NCBI GenBank assembly: GCA_964545245.1
Contig: CAZJFC010000043.1
Coordinates: 1 to 14,579 of the forward strand
From: CAZJFC01 sp964545245
GTDB lineage: Bacteria; Pseudomonadota; Alphaproteobacteria; Rickettsiales; 21-14-0-20-44-7
DNA: 14,579 bases
Direction: 5' to 3'
Translations under genes and position numbers: made by a program
Part shown: positions 14,535-14,579 of the stretch, piece by piece
Layout of the letters: every line of letters begins with the position of its first letter
Numbering within the stretch: the first letter of the stretch is position 1
The notes under the pieces: generated by a model
Seen by the model: only the letters and a program-made list of their open reading frames with translations
Told to the model about the DNA's origin: nothing
Databases searched by the model: none

Positions 14535-14554
14535 ATCCCGGCGCAGGCCGGGAT
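14535..14554. repeat. REP-like palindrome at window end
   Basis: ATCCCGGC (14535-14542) and GCCGGGAT (14547-14554) pair perfectly over 8 bp with loop GCAG, within GTCATCCCGG...CCATGG. This is a common proteobacterial dispersed repeat and is related to the GGGAATGAC type at 1906-1928. It lies 58 bp after the second virB6 stop and could cap or attenuate the operon transcript. Confidence 0.65.
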
Positions 14555-14579
14555 CCATGGCGATAGAATTAAGGTTGGA

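Noticed and set aside
14516..14546. TTGACA as a -35 of a promoter after the second virB6
   Set aside because: No -10 lies at 16-18 bp; that position is occupied by the GC-rich palindrome.
1..14579. CRISPR arrays, tRNA or rRNA genes, transposases
   Set aside because: No regularly spaced direct repeats, tRNA cloverleaf or rRNA signature, and no transposase or integrase motif, were seen on either strand.

Overview
The window looks like a chromosomal segment of an alphaproteobacterium of moderate GC content. The evidence is the RpoD C-terminus, the AatA-type aspartate aminotransferase, a short FtsY, and a virB3-virB4-virB6-virB6 block in the order typical of the Rickettsiales (rvh-type) type IV secretion locus. 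The intergenic regions are crowded with short palindromic repeats. A Rickettsiales-like or Micavibrio-like lineage fits, but the genus cannot be settled from the sequence alone.

Region 1 (1-1973, + strand): the end of rpoD, then a tight cluster of a DsbA/ScsC-like thioredoxin-fold lipoprotein, a small carboxylesterase, and a 67-residue one-helix membrane protein with a Gly/Asp-rich tail. It closes with a terminator-like hairpin, a REP-like palindrome and a 4 x 8 bp tandem repeat.

Region 2 (1974-4786): a - strand aspartate aminotransferase gene. Divergent to it is a small exported protein very rich in Asn, Gln and Tyr, then ftsY. The ftsY start codon lies 8 nt after a perfect 10-bp hairpin and has no visible Shine-Dalgarno sequence.

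Region 3 (4787-5720): a 934-bp gap without a conventional gene but full of structure. In order it holds an AT-rich stretch, a strong sigma70-like promoter, a 12-codon mini-ORF with a good ribosome binding site running into a terminator-like hairpin, a GC-rich REP-like palindrome, four consecutive strong hairpins, a 10-bp inverted repeat around a GA-rich spacer, and two overlapping Fur-box matches upstream of a retropepsin-like protease gene (5721-6305).

Region 4 (6317-8893, - strand): clpB, tail-to-tail with the protease gene, with a heat-shock (sigma32/RpoH)-type promoter just ahead of its start.

Region 5 (9088-14476, + strand): a compact type IV secretion operon. It encodes VirB3 (inner-membrane protein), VirB4 (ATPase with intact Walker A and B motifs) and two polytopic VirB6 paralogues. 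Both VirB6 proteins carry an N-terminal export signal, the second a lipoprotein one. VirB4 would energise assembly and substrate transfer, and the VirB6 proteins would form the inner-membrane part of the channel. The operon probably continues beyond the window, since no VirB8, B9, B10, B11 or VirD4 is present. The window ends in another REP-like palindrome.
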